From Clonostachys chloroleuca (taxonomy: Eukaryota; Ascomycota; Sordariomycetes; Hypocreales; Bionectriaceae): a stretch of 64,000 bases of DNA. The position numbers were made by a program, and so were the translations under genes. The stretch covers positions 9,238,001-9,302,000 of the forward strand of contig JBANAY010000004.1 of NCBI GenBank assembly GCA_037952775.1, in the 5' to 3' direction. Below the pieces are notes generated by a model. The model saw only the letters and a list, made by a program, of their open reading frames with translations, searched no databases and was not told the DNA's origin. Below, in pieces: positions 34,401-46,828 of the stretch (within the stretch, counting starts at the first letter, position 1; every line of letters begins with the position of its first letter).

Positions 34401-35990
34401 CCGGCTGAACTGAGTGTTTTGGTGTTGTTTTAATAATGTGTTTTTTGGAAAAGATTTTGAAAAGGGTGGTGAGGAGGTTGAGGTGTTATGGAAGAGAAAA
34501 GGGGGAGAAGTTTCTGGCCGGAAGAGGGCGGGGTGTTTTAGTCGACAGAGGTGGGCGAGCCTTAGGCAACAACACAACACGCCTGCGAGTTCAGGAAGGC
34601 GCGAGGGGCTTCTCTATAGCAGGTATCTTCGGAGGTACTTCTCCTAGCTGCATAATGTAAACGTCATTCTGGGCCGGATTTGTTGGACTGGTTGCTGGGC
34701 GGCTCACTTCCCCTCACCCCTGGCAACGAATCTGAGCTGATCCAGCTGGCACACTCGAAGTGTTGCTGCCCCTCCGCTCCGGGATGTGCAGATGATTAGA
34801 GAATCACGACTGCCTTTGTTCCTGAGCAGTTTTAGCCATTCAATATCTCGTAAGTGCCATTCATCATCGAAGATTGGGATGCTACTTGACATCACTAACG
34901 ATCATGTTATGCAATAGAATGCCGCTTCCTCACCGGAACCTGCCACCGTCCAACGTGTTCGTCCTGGAATACCGACTGGTCCCAAGCTTCGATCGATTCG
35001 AAACGTGCAACTCCCCGACGAACTCGAAAACCCCCTCACGAGCCGTCAACACAGCGTTTTTGAAGTCTACAGAGCTCCAAACCATGATGAAGCTTTCTAT
35101 CAAGTGGTGAGGATGTCATATCAAGTAGTTTCCATCCGTAGAGCTGCTGGTAAACCAGCTTTTGCCGTAGAGTAGAGAATTATGAGTGTGCTTGCCGAAG
35201 CCGTGTGCCGACACGAGCAACCCACACCATCTAGAATCCATTCTCGTAGGAAGTGCTAGATGCCCAAGTAGATCAATGGTATCCCTGATTGCCCATATCT
35301 ACTCTACATACTGACACTCTTGGAATTTACACAAGTGTTTCTTCACATCACATCTCGATCATAGTCTGGATCGCTCACCATGCCCCCCTTTTTTGGATGC
35401 AACACGCGAACGCGAGATGAACAATCTGACCGGCAACACAGAATGACGTATACCACTATGAATTCAGGCAATGAGACACGAGGAGGTAAATTTTGAATAT
35501 CACCTTCGCCTCAGAAATCTGGCAGGCACGCCAGAGCAGCTTTGGTGCCCCGCGAAATGCACAACACGCACGCGTGTCACTCGCGCATTCAACACAATTG
35601 TTATGATTTTTACGACACCAAAATTGTATGAAATTGTGAGAGAATGGACAAAATTGCATTTGAGTCACGATGTTTTGCAAAAAATCTAATGTACATATTC
35701 TGATGAAAACAAACACCACACTGAGTACCAAAACACAAATGAAATTCACCACTCCACATTCAGACTTTGATCGGTTCAGAGACCAATCCAGATGGCTTCA
35801 TAGCAACAAAGATGCCGCTTTCGAAGGACTGTTTTTGTCATCATTATGCGGGAGTCTGCAAAAGCAGACTCAAGCCCCTGAACGAACTGATGTCAAGCCC
35901 ACGAGCCCCCTGAACGAACAAAAAGAAATGATAGGCGCAACGGGCGCACTGAAAAAAAGAACAAAGGAAAAAAGGAAAAATAAACGCACT
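34401..35990. other. Gene-free stretch between hairpins and the 202-bp tandem repeat
   Basis: No supported gene. Short frames overlap in all phases. The segment 34410-34560 is strongly strand-asymmetric (G/T/A-rich on plus, few C). A minus-strand frame of 98 codons at 35456-35752 is hydrophobic but has no convincing start context. Confidence 0.35.
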
Positions 35991-35994
35991 GGCA

Positions 35995-36480
35995 GTGTGG
36001 TCCGGGGCCGACCACAATATGTCAACAAGACCCAATCCTGAGCAAGCCCAAGCTATAGCCAGGAGACGTGAGTAAGAAATCGCACTGGTAGGAAAGTGGT
36101 CCGGGGTCGACCACGGAAAAATGCCAACAAGACCCAATCCTGAGCAAGCCCAAGATGTAGCCAGGAGGCGCGAGGTGCAGTGTATCTGACATCCCCAGTC
36201 AAGGGAGGAGCCCAAGAGCATAGGATGCAGCAGGAAAGGGGAGTGTAGTGTGCGATGGGGGGAGAAGAAGAAGAAGAAGAAAAGAGATGGGAGGGGAATG
36301 GTCCGGGGTCGACCAGGAAGATGCCAGCAATGACTCAATCCTGAGCAAGCCCAAGATATAGCCAGGAGGCGCGAGGTGCAGTGTATCTGACATCCCCAGT
36401 CAAGGGAGGAGCCCAAGAGCATAGGATGCAGCAGGAAAGGGGAGTGTAGTGGGCGATGGGGGAGAAGAAAAAAGAGGAAG
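35995..36480. repeat. Tandem repeat with a 202-bp unit
   Basis: The unit contains GGTCCGGGGTCGACCA, CAATCCTGAGCAAGCCCAAG, TAGCCAGGAGGCGCGAGGTG and CATCCCCAGTCAAGGGAGGAG. Full copies start at about 36099 and 36301. A partial copy with only the first ~85 bp starts at about 36000. A GAA microsatellite (36262-36281) sits inside the first full copy. Copies are nearly identical from CAAGCCCAAG onwards, so the duplication is recent. Confidence 0.85.
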
Positions 36481-37685
36481 AGGCACTAACCTGTGATAAA
36501 GGAAAGAAGGAAGAAGGAGAGGAGAGGAAGAGAGGAAAGGAGGGAGCTTTTGTAGGCGGGGGCGGGACGCGCACAATCACTCCCACATGTGACGGCCCTC
36601 AGAGATCACTCAGTTGACATCACTCGTGCTTCCCAATTCGGGCTGCAGGCACATCGAATTTAATTGACCTGACTTCTCTGAATTCTCATTGGCCCAATAA
36701 TTAAAATGGTTTTCGAAAATGAGCATCCGGGTACATTTGTTTTCCATCCCAAAGGTGAGCAGAACGTAGGGAGGTATCTTGTACCCCAGCACCCGTCCTC
36801 CATAGCCCACACGCGTACACTCGGCCCTCGACGCCCTGCTGCTACTTTTTTGAAGCCAAAAACCAGATCTTGTTGCTCCATAGGAAACGTAGGAGAATGT
36901 TTCAGTATTTTCATCATGCAATCTGACAACCATTTTCCAAAGTTTCAACCAACCTAGCAGGAGTACCACCTGCAAGCTCCTCTGCTCAGTGAATTGTTTT
37001 GATTTGACTTGCACTCCCAACTGACTGAACGTATGCCATAGTGCACCCCAACGACTGAAGCTATTCGCAGCAGCATCCCACAGATCCTCCAAGTACAAAG
37101 AAGAAAGTCACGCCCACGTCGACCAAGCTACCATCCCACTTCCTCCAGCGTCCTACCCCTTTGTATTTTCGATCCAGAGAACGGCGTTGAGGAACAGCTG
37201 AGAAGGACAAGGAACATACAGAAAACAAGAAGTAGATTCTGGGAAGCACGAGAAATTGTTTTTGAAGGACTTTGGCTCGTCGGATGGTTCAACTGGAGGA
37301 AGAGTTTACAGCATCATAGGGTGACAACCGGCGATACCTGCTTATATGAAAGCAAAGAATACCGCCGTTGGAGTTTCACGTTACTTTTCGGCGCGACGGA
37401 ATTTCTCTTCACGAGAGACAGTCAAAGTTACAGTCAAGGGGTTACTCCAGCTGGGAAGCTCAATCCTCGAAGATACATTGCAGCAGAAAAACAGCGAGAG
37501 GAAGAAATACTTGATTATAGGTAGTAGTGCTACAGTCTAAAATAGTGTTCTGCTTTTAGAATAAACACAGGGTCACTCCTGGATCGAAGGAAGCACCTCA
37601 ATAAACCCATTTTCCATATTGTGCACTGTCGGTTTAGGAGCTGGGGCTTCCATGATATATGTAATGTTTGTATTAGGCATTCTCT
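36481..37685. other. Gene-poor stretch
   Basis: Purine-rich sequence at 36480-36545 is followed by about 1 kb with no supported gene. A minus-strand frame of 162 codons at 36610-37098 shows no domain, no ATG at its head and no splice partner. Confidence 0.35.
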
Positions 37686-38060
37686 TCATCTGAATCGCCT
37701 CGGCAATGAGGACACATTCACCATAGTTGCTGGTGCCTGCATTTGATTTCTCCCTCGCTTGCGGATGTTGCTATCGACGAGTGCCCGGAAATTGGGTGGA
37801 CGAGATACCATGAGGACAATGGTGCATTCGGCCAGCTCCCAGAGATATATTTCGGACAAGATGTTTGATTCGTCTTCTCGCTTACGATCTCGATGAATTG
37901 CTTGTATTTGGCCCACAGAGTAGCAAACGCCCCTAAACACAAAGTTAGCTAGTCGCGTCTTTTCGCAATGAACGGTGGAACCTGAACCGGAAGACTTACA
38001 AAAACCCGATCGAGTAGAGTACCCAGATTTCCCACATATGCTTTCTATCTCTGTGCCCAC
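37686..38060 (-). pseudogene. C-terminal fragment resembling a rhodopsin-domain membrane protein
   Basis: Read on minus, an exon-like piece (KHMWEIWVLYSIGF) is followed by a GTAAGT-TTTAG intron of about 66 nt. The second piece carries GVCYSVGQIQAIHRDRKRED, IYLWELAECTIVLMVSRPP and NFRALVDSNIRKR and ends at 37686. This resembles the TM6-TM7 end of PTH11-like proteins (charged residue before TM6, W-E in TM7, P before the cytoplasmic tail). No upstream exons for TM1-TM5 were found between 38060 and 38700, so it is probably a truncated relic. Identification is by pattern only. Confidence 0.35.
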
Positions 38061-40309
38061 AAAACCTGCTGTGGCAAAATGAACATCGTGAGATCTAGAG
38101 CATCACCAGTTGCTTGGGGTTCAGCTGTGAAAGCCTCGACAAACCCTCCCACCATCTTGGCAGCAAAAAAACAGAGAGTGGTATGGCGAGCCCTGGGTCA
38201 AGCGAAGAGTGACCGAAAAGTAGCTACTGTAAGACCGTTGGGAAAGGATAAAACCTTGTAAAGCCTCGAATCCCTCGTCTGGAAGTCTTCGAGAGGAGAG
38301 ATTATGGCGTGGAAGTGTTGAATGACCTGGGCCCTGCAGGTGGGCGAGGGGGTAACTGCCCGATATCTGGCCTCCATTTCCCCATGCCTAGAATGGGAAG
38401 GCAAGTCTTGAAGGCTGAAGGCATTTGGCTCGGTTGGAAACTGATGCCTGAGGCGAGCTGCCTCCCGCCTCTCGCTTCAGTGACAGTGAGGACTGCGTAG
38501 GGACCCTCGCTTCTGGGCCTACTCACCATGGCCAGCCACTGCTCCTCTATTTTATTTTGTGCCGTATTACATTTCTCATCTGCGGGAGCCGCCAAACTCT
38601 TCACAGCAAACAAACAGCTAGGTGCATACACTTATCAAACATAAACAGCCCTGTCCTGTTAGCACTGAATTCTACTACAAAATACAATACAGCATTAGCG
38701 TTCTACACTGAATTGCAATCTCTGCCACCAATGTATTTATTATTCATGCGATGGGATGCCCTGGAGACGGAAGGGTGGCAGTTTACCTTTATCTATCTCG
38801 GCCCGTGGCGGATAGATCAAGATCACTTTTTTGTTTTTATGGGTAATTTGCTGCCTGTAGGGGTGCTCATGTTTCTGACGACCCAGACTGACGACTTTGC
38901 CAGAGCTTTACACCATTGAATGATTACCATAAGCCTCTCTAGGAGCCATTCCATCCACAAACCGGCCGTCCTACGCGAGAACAATGAGCAATAATCCACT
39001 AAACAGCATCACTCCACTCTCTCAGCTTTTCGAATCCCTGTCCCTGCAATTTCCTCGGCACCAGGTTCCCCAGACTGGGCTTGGAGTTGGACATGGGTGG
39101 GAGTTTCGCTTGACGTAGTCGCAGGCAAAATTCAGATGTGCATGCAGTAATGTAATTGCAAGTGACTAATGATTGTTTCTGTCCTCCAAAGTTTTCTGCA
39201 TTTGTAATGGGCCAAACTTCGATCCTCTACCATCCAAAAGTGCTAAGAGTCGCGACTCCCAAGTCTTCTGATTTCTCCCGCAGTGGTCCCAAGCACCCTA
39301 GTCTCCATCTGAGGTTTGTCCTGAGCTCTGCCGCAAGAATCCTGAGACCAAAACACATATTCTGCTTCTTGTGCGGTAAGAAGGGGGGACTTGTATCCAA
39401 TTGGACCTGCCCATTGTCTCTGTCGGAACCTGACGTTTGTTCAACTTTTAGCCTGTGACCCTCAACGTCCGTAGTATTGGCTCACCTTGAACTTTACCGT
39501 CTGAGTATACGCGAAATTGGTAGACGATAAAAGGAGAGCTACTGAGTGTGAGGAACATGACCGAATCTTGGGGTAGAAGCGAGCACTAGGCAAAGAATAG
39601 GGGGCGGATCATGAGAGGATGATTCCTGGCAAAAGAAAATAAGAACAACGAGATTAAAATCAAGATGAAGAAAAGAAAGAGGAGGATGGAGAAAAAGACC
39701 AGTGGAAAAATGAACCAATAAAGGACGAAGAAAGTGATTGAAGTCGCGTGTGGCTCCATCGCGATAATTTGAGACTGATGAATGTGAGAGGCGATGGTTG
39801 TTGACAGTAGCTCAGCGTTGTAAGCACCAACGTTTCACGACGGGCAAAAGTCTCCCGGAGAAAAGAAATTTGGTGGCCAGTCAGATGCAGGGTAAATCTT
39901 ACTTACGTCAGTGGGAGAAACAAACACGAGCTGTTGGTTGCGTTGATTGAGCAGTGAATGTGTGCGCACTGCTGCAGCCACCAAGCCAGAGTCCATTCAG
40001 CTGGGCGCCCGAGCTCCAACGAGCGTGCAGCATCTGTGCCAGACGGACTGCCAACGGCCATTCTTAGCTCTGACTTGGATATGGACCTGTTCTGAGACAT
40101 TGTGATATCATTCGGGTGCGGGAGACCTGGCCCAATAGGCACCCTCGCTCATAAATGACAAGTGACCGACAAATTTCAGTCAGAAATAAGTGTGAATTTC
40201 TTTTTCCCATCCCACGGCGATTAATTATAAGAACCCGCGACTCTTCTATTCGTGTCCTGTAGGATTTCCTGGGGAAGTGCTCCCAAAATACTCGCCCCCC
40301 ACCACCACC
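38061..40309. other. Intergenic region, no supported gene
   Basis: About 2.2 kb. Frames of 100-120 codons (38302-38631 minus, 38557-38919 plus, 39156-39458 plus) overlap and show no domains or splice structure. An A/G-rich tract runs through 39630-39740. The last ~150 bp are probably the promoter of the RRM-like gene. Confidence 0.4.
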
Positions 40310-40864
40310 ATGTCTCGCCAGGACCACGTGTCGAGCGCAAGCAAGACCGAGGCCTACTATCTAAAATTGAACAACGTTGAGTTCTACCTATACCCCTTGA
40401 GGGATCATAAAATTACCCGTAGATGCGACAGAGATGCCTGACCAGTTGGATGCAGCTCCCTCCCCACACCCGGTGGCAGGATCTCGAGGCCTTCGTGTCA
40501 CAGACCTGCGAAGTCGACCGCGTTTTTATCGTCCCCAGAACGGGCCAGGGATGGGTTTGCGTTAAGCACAAGCATAATTTCCTAAAGGCATACGGTATGA
40601 TTTAGTCTCCTTAATTTTTCTCTTCCCTTCGGCTGATGTTGTCTTCTGCTAGAATGCCTGCACCAAGGCAAATTCCGGGGTCATACAATTTTCGTCTCCG
40701 AGCATAACAAGGACGGTCCAATCTTCATCAGGTTGCCTCTTGATGACGACGATACAGACCGAGGGAGGACTGATGCGCCAAAGTTTACCATCAGCACCCT
40801 CATTGAAGCGCTAGCCAGCAACACGTTGAGGGAGCTGGCTGGCGCATCAGGGGGTGAACACTAG
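40310..40864 (+). CDS. Small RRM-like protein (149 aa)
   Basis: Three exons (40310-40375, 40423-40594, 40653-40864) with introns of 47 and 58 nt give 149 aa. The ATG follows CACCACCACC, an excellent context. The body reads as an RNA-recognition-motif fold. It has MQLPPHTRWQDLEAFVSQTC (first strand and helix), VDRVFIVPRTGQGWVCVKHK (strands 2-3, including the RNP1-like GWVCVK place), HNFLKAYECLHQGKFRGHTI (helix 2 and strand 4) and a Ser/Gly-containing acidic tail. Aromatic residues at the RNP1 positions are few, so RNA binding is uncertain. It is likely nuclear or cytoplasmic; no signal peptide. The family resembles fungal SR/RRM proteins with the TRWQDLK motif. Confidence 0.65.
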
Positions 40865-42191
40865 AGCTTGGGACTGCGGCAGTAGGCATAAAAGCCAAGC
40901 CCAAGGCGTTTTGCTTTCCAGAGCGATTTGATATTGAACTTCTAGTCATAATTGGGCACTTAGGTAGACAGTCTGCAATTTATGGCCGTTGTGTCTTTGT
41001 GACGAATCAGGAATCGTACACGCATTGTCTTCGCATGTTGCACGGACATCTTTAAGCCTGCCAAGCTCAATAGTGGAATTCTAATTGCTTATTTTCAAGT
41101 CTGTCTGAATGTGAGACTTTACGTTGCCAATTCCTTTCTTCCTAGCTTGGTGTGAAATGCAGAAGGTGCGTTACCATACCATGAAGCCCGGAATCGCCCA
41201 ATAGATGAAGCCAAACCACGCCACTCACTTAGCAAACATACAAATAGATACCGCAGATCTACCAAATGAAATGTTATGTAACTTTCTATGACAGTGTAAA
41301 AGGTCTAGCGTAGGCTTGCTGGCTCAGTGGGCATGTGAGCTCGAAACTGATCTGGCCAGTGACCACACAAAACCACTGTTAAGGTGGTCTGAGCTTGAGG
41401 GAAAGAGAGAGGGGTGGGTCAGATAAAATAAGGCTGAAATAAGCTTTGCATTCCAAAAACATGACTCAGGGAGTGTTGGATCCTGTGGGGAAAGATATGT
41501 CTGTTCCTATATGAAAGAGAATAGCCTGCACGTCTCAAGAAGACCTTAGAAAGAGAATCGTGACAGCTCCATGTATTGTCCCCCCAGGAAATTTCACAGA
41601 AGCCCTTGCTATTTGATCTATCCATGTTGTGTACGGCTGCAAAACACGTAAATGATAACTGAGTGATCCCCACGTGAGCACCTGGCTCCATCACTGTGCC
41701 GTTACACACGGCACTGCTTTCCGGAACGCGTGATTGTATCTTCTTATTGATGCCTTGGTTGCCTAGAACGGTCATGGAGACAGACAAGGCAGGTACCCCC
41801 CATGTTTGTCCCCACGCACGTGGGCTCCCGTTCCATTGTCCACCGGGGTTGAGTTATTCAGATCACTGGGCAGACCTGCTACAGGTACCTCGTTCAGCTG
41901 TATCTCAGGAATTATCCCTCTGGAGAGGCCTCTAAAGAGGGGCACTGTTTCTGAGGGGATGTCAGTAAACACGTGTAGACTGGTAGCCCAGCCTTCTCGT
42001 TCCCCCTTCTCCGTCCTCTTCCTCTTCCTCTTTCTCCTTCCTCCTCCTCCTCTTTTCTAACTTCTGTACATCAACCTTTTCTCTAGAAGTTCTTTGTCAC
42101 CTTGTTCTTGAACTCGCAAGTTGAACCATTTTCATACATCCAAACTTGCAGTTGCCACTTGTATCTTTGCCGAACTCAGCATCCAACCATC
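40865..42191. promoter_or_regulatory. Intergenic region and CT-rich promoter of the 42192 gene
   Basis: No gene is supported at 40865-41990. A strong pyrimidine tract (CCTTCTCC to CTCCTCCTCTTTTCT) lies at 41995-42060, about 130 bp before the ATG at 42192. CT-rich blocks of this type often lie just upstream of transcription starts in filamentous fungi. Confidence 0.4.
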
Positions 42192-43475
42192 ATGTCAGGG
42201 GTTGGTATGGCTCCATGCCCCCCAATCCGAGGCGCCCTAGGCGGCCTTTTTGCCAGAAATATCTCTCGTCGTAAGTCATTGTTTCTTTATACATAGCAAG
42301 CATACTTCTAGCCATCCATGAAACTAACAGCCTCATCTCCAGTTGCTACAAGCCAGGACCAACCCGCCAGTATCGAGAACACACCTGCTTCATTGCTCAA
42401 GCACATCGTCAACTTTTTCAAGTGCAAGGAAAAGACAGAGAAGGAGTCGCTCTCAGGGAAAGTATGTGATCGACTTGCCTACATGCCCAAGTTCAAAAGG
42501 CACCCAGAGCCCAAGAGGCACCCAAAGCCCAATGCCGCTGCCAACTCTCGCAAGCTGAAGCTCGACATCACCCTTTGCTTTGAGAGACTCAAGAAGAATG
42601 TGAAGAAAAACAAAGCTCGGCACAGCTCTGAACCACTCCTGGTCCCGACCGAGCAAGGCCAATCTTCCACACCCGACAGCGCCACCTCCACCCAGCCCAA
42701 GGTGTTTGTTCTGGAGGGCCATAACGATGATCCGATATGGTTTGATCAAGTGAGGCCCGAAGGCGCTATCGACAAGAGTATGCGGGTGTCCGATATGGCA
42801 AAGGCAGATGTCGTTCTGCTTACCGTGGGATCAGTGAACGATCCACTCCTAACTAAGCGACTGTCTGAAATACCGGATGAAAAGTCCAGAGTAATTGTCG
42901 CTTCACGCAACTTCCGGCTCAAGGGAATTCCAAATGACCGCTGCGCCATTGTCACAGCTAATCCTTCGGCCGATTTTGACGGAACTTCAGCTATCGACAC
43001 CTCGACCAGAATTGAATTGCCATGCTTCCCTGCATCAAACTTCTCGATCGGCATTGTTGCGAATGATCCGCAGACCGCACTCGACTGGGTCAACCACCGG
43101 CGTGAAGTTCCGGAAACCCTGCAGGTGGGTGATCATAGGATCACCCTCATCACCAACCACAACCCCGAACACGGCAGTCCAGTGGATGGATACATCGCTA
43201 TCGCAGAAGACAACTACGATACAATCGCGCTTCCCAAAGATCCTCGCCCCATAGTAGGGGTGTACAAGGATCCAGACATGGATGCGCTCAAGCAACTGCC
43301 GGGTGCAACAAGAACCAACCCAATGGCCGTCTGCCTTTCGGACCCAGTGCCTGCTCTGCTAAAGCGCATCATCTGCCGGAAGCTTGTAGAGAAACAAAAG
43401 ACTGGCAGAATCTCACTTGACCGACTCGAACGTTCGATCAACAACCAGTCACCGATGCCAACCATCACCGAATAG
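42192..43475 (+). CDS. Orphan protein of 403 aa, unknown function
   Basis: Two exons (42192-42270, 42343-43475) with a 72-nt GT-AG intron. The N-terminus (ARNISR) is mildly basic and could be a mitochondrial targeting sequence, but this is weak. Residues about 50-110 are Lys/Arg/His-rich with a short repeat FKRHPEPKRHPKPN. The C-terminal ~280 residues look like an alternating alpha/beta domain: KVFVLEGHNDD, AKADVVLLTVGSVNDP, SRVIVASRNFRLKG, CAIVTANPSADFD, GYIAIAEDNYDTIA, PRPIVGVYKDPDMDA. This pattern suggests a Rossmann-like or P-loop-like fold, but no nucleotide-binding motif is present. I do not recognise the family. The frame is clean and codon usage is ordinary. Confidence 0.75.
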
Positions 43476-45617
43476 AGGTGACAGCCGACAAAGACGGCGA
43501 AGCTTCATGCACTACCAAAGCTGAGGCAACATAACAACTCGACATGATGAGACCGACCTCACATGAAAGGTTTCAGATTGCAGCTACGACAGATACGTTT
43601 TCAGATTACATAGATATTATCAGAGCGCGAAGCTCATAAGAGACGAATTACGAGCGATACCACGATACGCAAGACATGGATGCCAAGTCACGTCCTCCCT
43701 TAGCCCAAGAATGTCGAACAACAGGCAATAGGACGAATGATGAGGCTAGTTGAATTTCCTTGATCGTTGAAAATCCGGATGGAAAGGTTTACCGGCGCAT
43801 GGAGCATTGATGAATGGTTTGAATTATGAAGATAGTGTGAACATGGAACAAATTGACGCCTTCGAGGCCAAGAGTCCATACTTGTATTTCCCACTAGCTC
43901 AGAAGATGAATTTCAGCAATTTCAAGTTTTAAACTTTCTAATACTTGTCACGTTTCAACTCTCCAGATCTTGTGCGGACGTGACCAAACTGGAGTGAATG
44001 GAGGGACCCATGGAGAAAAGGGGGAAGTCTAGGGTAGCTGGAATATATTGGATGCAGGTAGCGCAGCCCCTCGAAAACTAGTTCCTTCTCCAGAACTTCC
44101 CTCCGACCTAAACAACCAGGACGCAGGTCAAGCACTTATTAGAAACCCAAATCAACCCTTCACGAAAGCTGCACCACGAATTTCAACTGATCGATGCCGA
44201 AAGCTTGATTGTGCCTATCACCACCTACCCCGGTTATGTGTCAATCTGTCTGTAAGACTATTCATCATCCAACTTTTCCTTGTTGTATCTAACTTAACCA
44301 CGATCGCAGGTGGATTTGACCTCATGCGAAGGCTTTCGATCCTTATATTCTGAGTTTCCGATACACGAGGGTAAACGCGGCCATGAAGATTTAACGACAA
44401 CTTTTCGAGTAAGGAGGTTACAACGATACACCGGAGGAGCACAAGCATACCAACAATGACTTGTTCAAGCAACGGCCAATAAGAGACTGGAGACTGTGGA
44501 AAAGCCCCGAAAGAAGTGCGAGGATGTCAATACAGACGTAAGAGGAATTGAGTATAATGTTCAACAGCAATGGAAGATGCCAGAGCCCGACACCTCGTCA
44601 CATTGAATAGAGCATGTCAATTCACCTAGCATGAAAGCGGACATCGAGATGCAGATGCCGGTTCGACCAGAGATGCCAACGACGAGCGGTGTGTACAAAG
44701 GGCAGGGATGAAATCAACGCAAGCCGGTAAATTGCTCTTGCTAGGGAATGTTTATCAAAGTAGGGGAGTTCCAGTGCTTTATCTATAGCACAACGAGGCT
44801 TAACAAGATTACCTTGGCCTTTCGGCTAGGGAGTACTTACTGGCTTCGTCAGTGTAGCGTGCGTGCATCCCAGAACATGTAAGGGCAACACAGCATTCTC
44901 GCGCCGCAACGAGCTGTGTTAACGAGAGCCAGTAGACCTCAACCTCCCACCTCCCAGATCGTCGGCCTTTTAGGCCTCCCGAAGACCAGATTTTGATACC
45001 GCCTGTTTAGCAACCCGCAACTCGCCTACAAAATGCCCAGCGGCCTTTCGACTCTTGGCGGCTACTCCCGATCTCCACGAGGCTACCTCGATAGCTATTG
45101 ATGTAGTCAAGTCGTCAATAGTGACTTGACTTTGCAGCATCGATAAAATCGAAACCAAAAGGAGCGCAGGATGCCCTCGAGGAGCATAAGCATGTTCGTA
45201 AGAGAACTAGTCGTATGGATTGCGTTGCTGATGACCGGGCCAAACTTCATCGGAATAACCATTCACTTGGCCACACATGTCAAGTCGACAAATAAAGTAC
45301 TTTTAGACTACCTTAGCACACACTCGGAGTCAAGTGCCTTGAGAATTGGTTGGACGGGTATAAGTAGTGTGCTGATGGTTATAATCTCTCGGGTGGCATG
45401 TTCTTAGGTTGCGGGTATTGGAGCTCAGGAGTCGGCATTTATTATTTCAGATAAGATTTATATGTAGCAAGATGCGGACAAGAGGTAGTTTCATAACTAA
45501 AATGTATTGATTTCTCAGACACTATTTACTACGAAGAGTAGCCTACAGACCGGTCCTGACATAGCTCCATGCTACCGACTGCTTCCCCCGATGTCTTGAA
45601 TTCGAGATGAAGTACTC

Positions 45618-45742
45618 CCATGTCTTATTCATTGTGTTGAGATGTCGAGCTTGGCATCTTATGTGGTTCTTTTTAACTTGATACTAGAACTCTCTTCCGT
45701 ACTATGTGAGTCAAGCTACTCGAACTCTCACACCTAATCGAC
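45618..45742 (+). repeat. Dispersed repeat family, copy 2
   Basis: Contains TTATTCATTGTGTTGAGATGTCG, AGCTTGGCATCTT, then an insertion relative to copy 1, then TATGTGAGTCAAGCTACTCGA and ACTCTCACACC. Related to 34105-34200 and, inverted, 52260-52345. Confidence 0.6.
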
Positions 45743-46482
45743 TATCAAAACAAGGTCAAAACGCCAAAGTCTAGCCTTTTATTCGGCTAGAAAGCTTGCG
45801 CCTGGAAGTAGCTGAGATTCAACGCCAACAATGGCTCGTGCCCGGCGTGAAGACTCTTTGCCCCCTTTTGAGTTAATGTTGTCAACATCTCCAGGATCGG
45901 CGAAATGCCTACTGCTTGAAGATTCCTTTAGTTCTCCAGCTGAGGAGTTTGTATGTGTTGGCCACCGCATTTGTGAGAGGAGTTTCGCGATTGTAGGAAC
46001 CGCATTGAGACTTGTGAAGACAGTTGAGCTCGTTGATCGGTTGCTCGATCTTGGATAACTGGGCCTAGGTCTGCGTGCGTAGGATTTTGCAGCTCGGGAG
46101 ACCAGCCAACTTCAAGCCCGCTCATCTAGTGCTTCTTGTTCGGTACAGCCGTTCGGTTCTTCGGGGGCAGATATAATATACCTGGAGGAGTAGCGTCGTC
46201 CCGCTCCTCTCTGGATTGTGGGTTTCGAGTGGTCATATAAAGGCAGCGCCGAATTAGTCCCGAGCGAAAAATAACCCAGAAGGGCAATTGAGCTTAATTT
46301 TATTTTGAAATCGTGAAAAGACATACGAGATGTAGAATGGGCAAGAGCTAATCCAGTCTAGGATTGAAGAGATATTCTAGTGAGGTAGAGGAAACAGAAA
46401 GCAAGGCTTTGTTACCCAGCTGTCGAATCTGAAGCTAGAGCTCAGGAGGGAAAATTATGGTTGAATTCTTCGGTGTGGTACT

Positions 46483-46507
46483 TCTCTCTCTCTCTCTCTC
46501 TCTCTCT
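46483..46507. repeat. TC dinucleotide microsatellite
   Basis: About twelve uninterrupted TC units; a likely length-polymorphic marker. Confidence 0.95.
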
Positions 46508-46828
46508 TTGCACCTCTTTCTGTGTCATTGTGGCAGCGGGGTGTTGGTAAAGCTCCGTAGATGAATATGAGAAATACTCACCGTTGTTTATCTTACGGAC
46601 AGTCTCTCTTATAAAGAGATTGATTAGGCTGGCACAGGGGGCACTAATGCGGATAGGTGTAATAAATGATGAATGAGGAAAAATGATGCACTGCTCGGCG
46701 TCTATCCTGGACTACTCTACAGCGTCTCGTTTAGAAAGAATGACTGTGCTCGATGCTATTGAAAGAGCTGTACGGGAAGAATTCTAGTTTGCTCAATGTC
46801 GGTAAGCATATGCCTCGGGATGGATGGC

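Larger units (their letters stand above)
43476..46828. other. 3.3-kb gene-free stretch with repeats
   Basis: No supported gene. A 78-codon plus frame (45171-45407) has two hydrophobic segments but nothing else. Copy 2 of the dispersed repeat lies at 45620-45740. A TC microsatellite (about 12 units) is at 46483-46507. The final part is the 3' flank of the acetyltransferase gene. Confidence 0.45.

Noticed and set aside
35844..36422. 192-codon minus-strand frame with repeated LLGSSLDWGCQIHC
   Set aside because: It is produced by the 202-bp tandem repeat; the phase survives only because the unit and its partial copy happen to be open.
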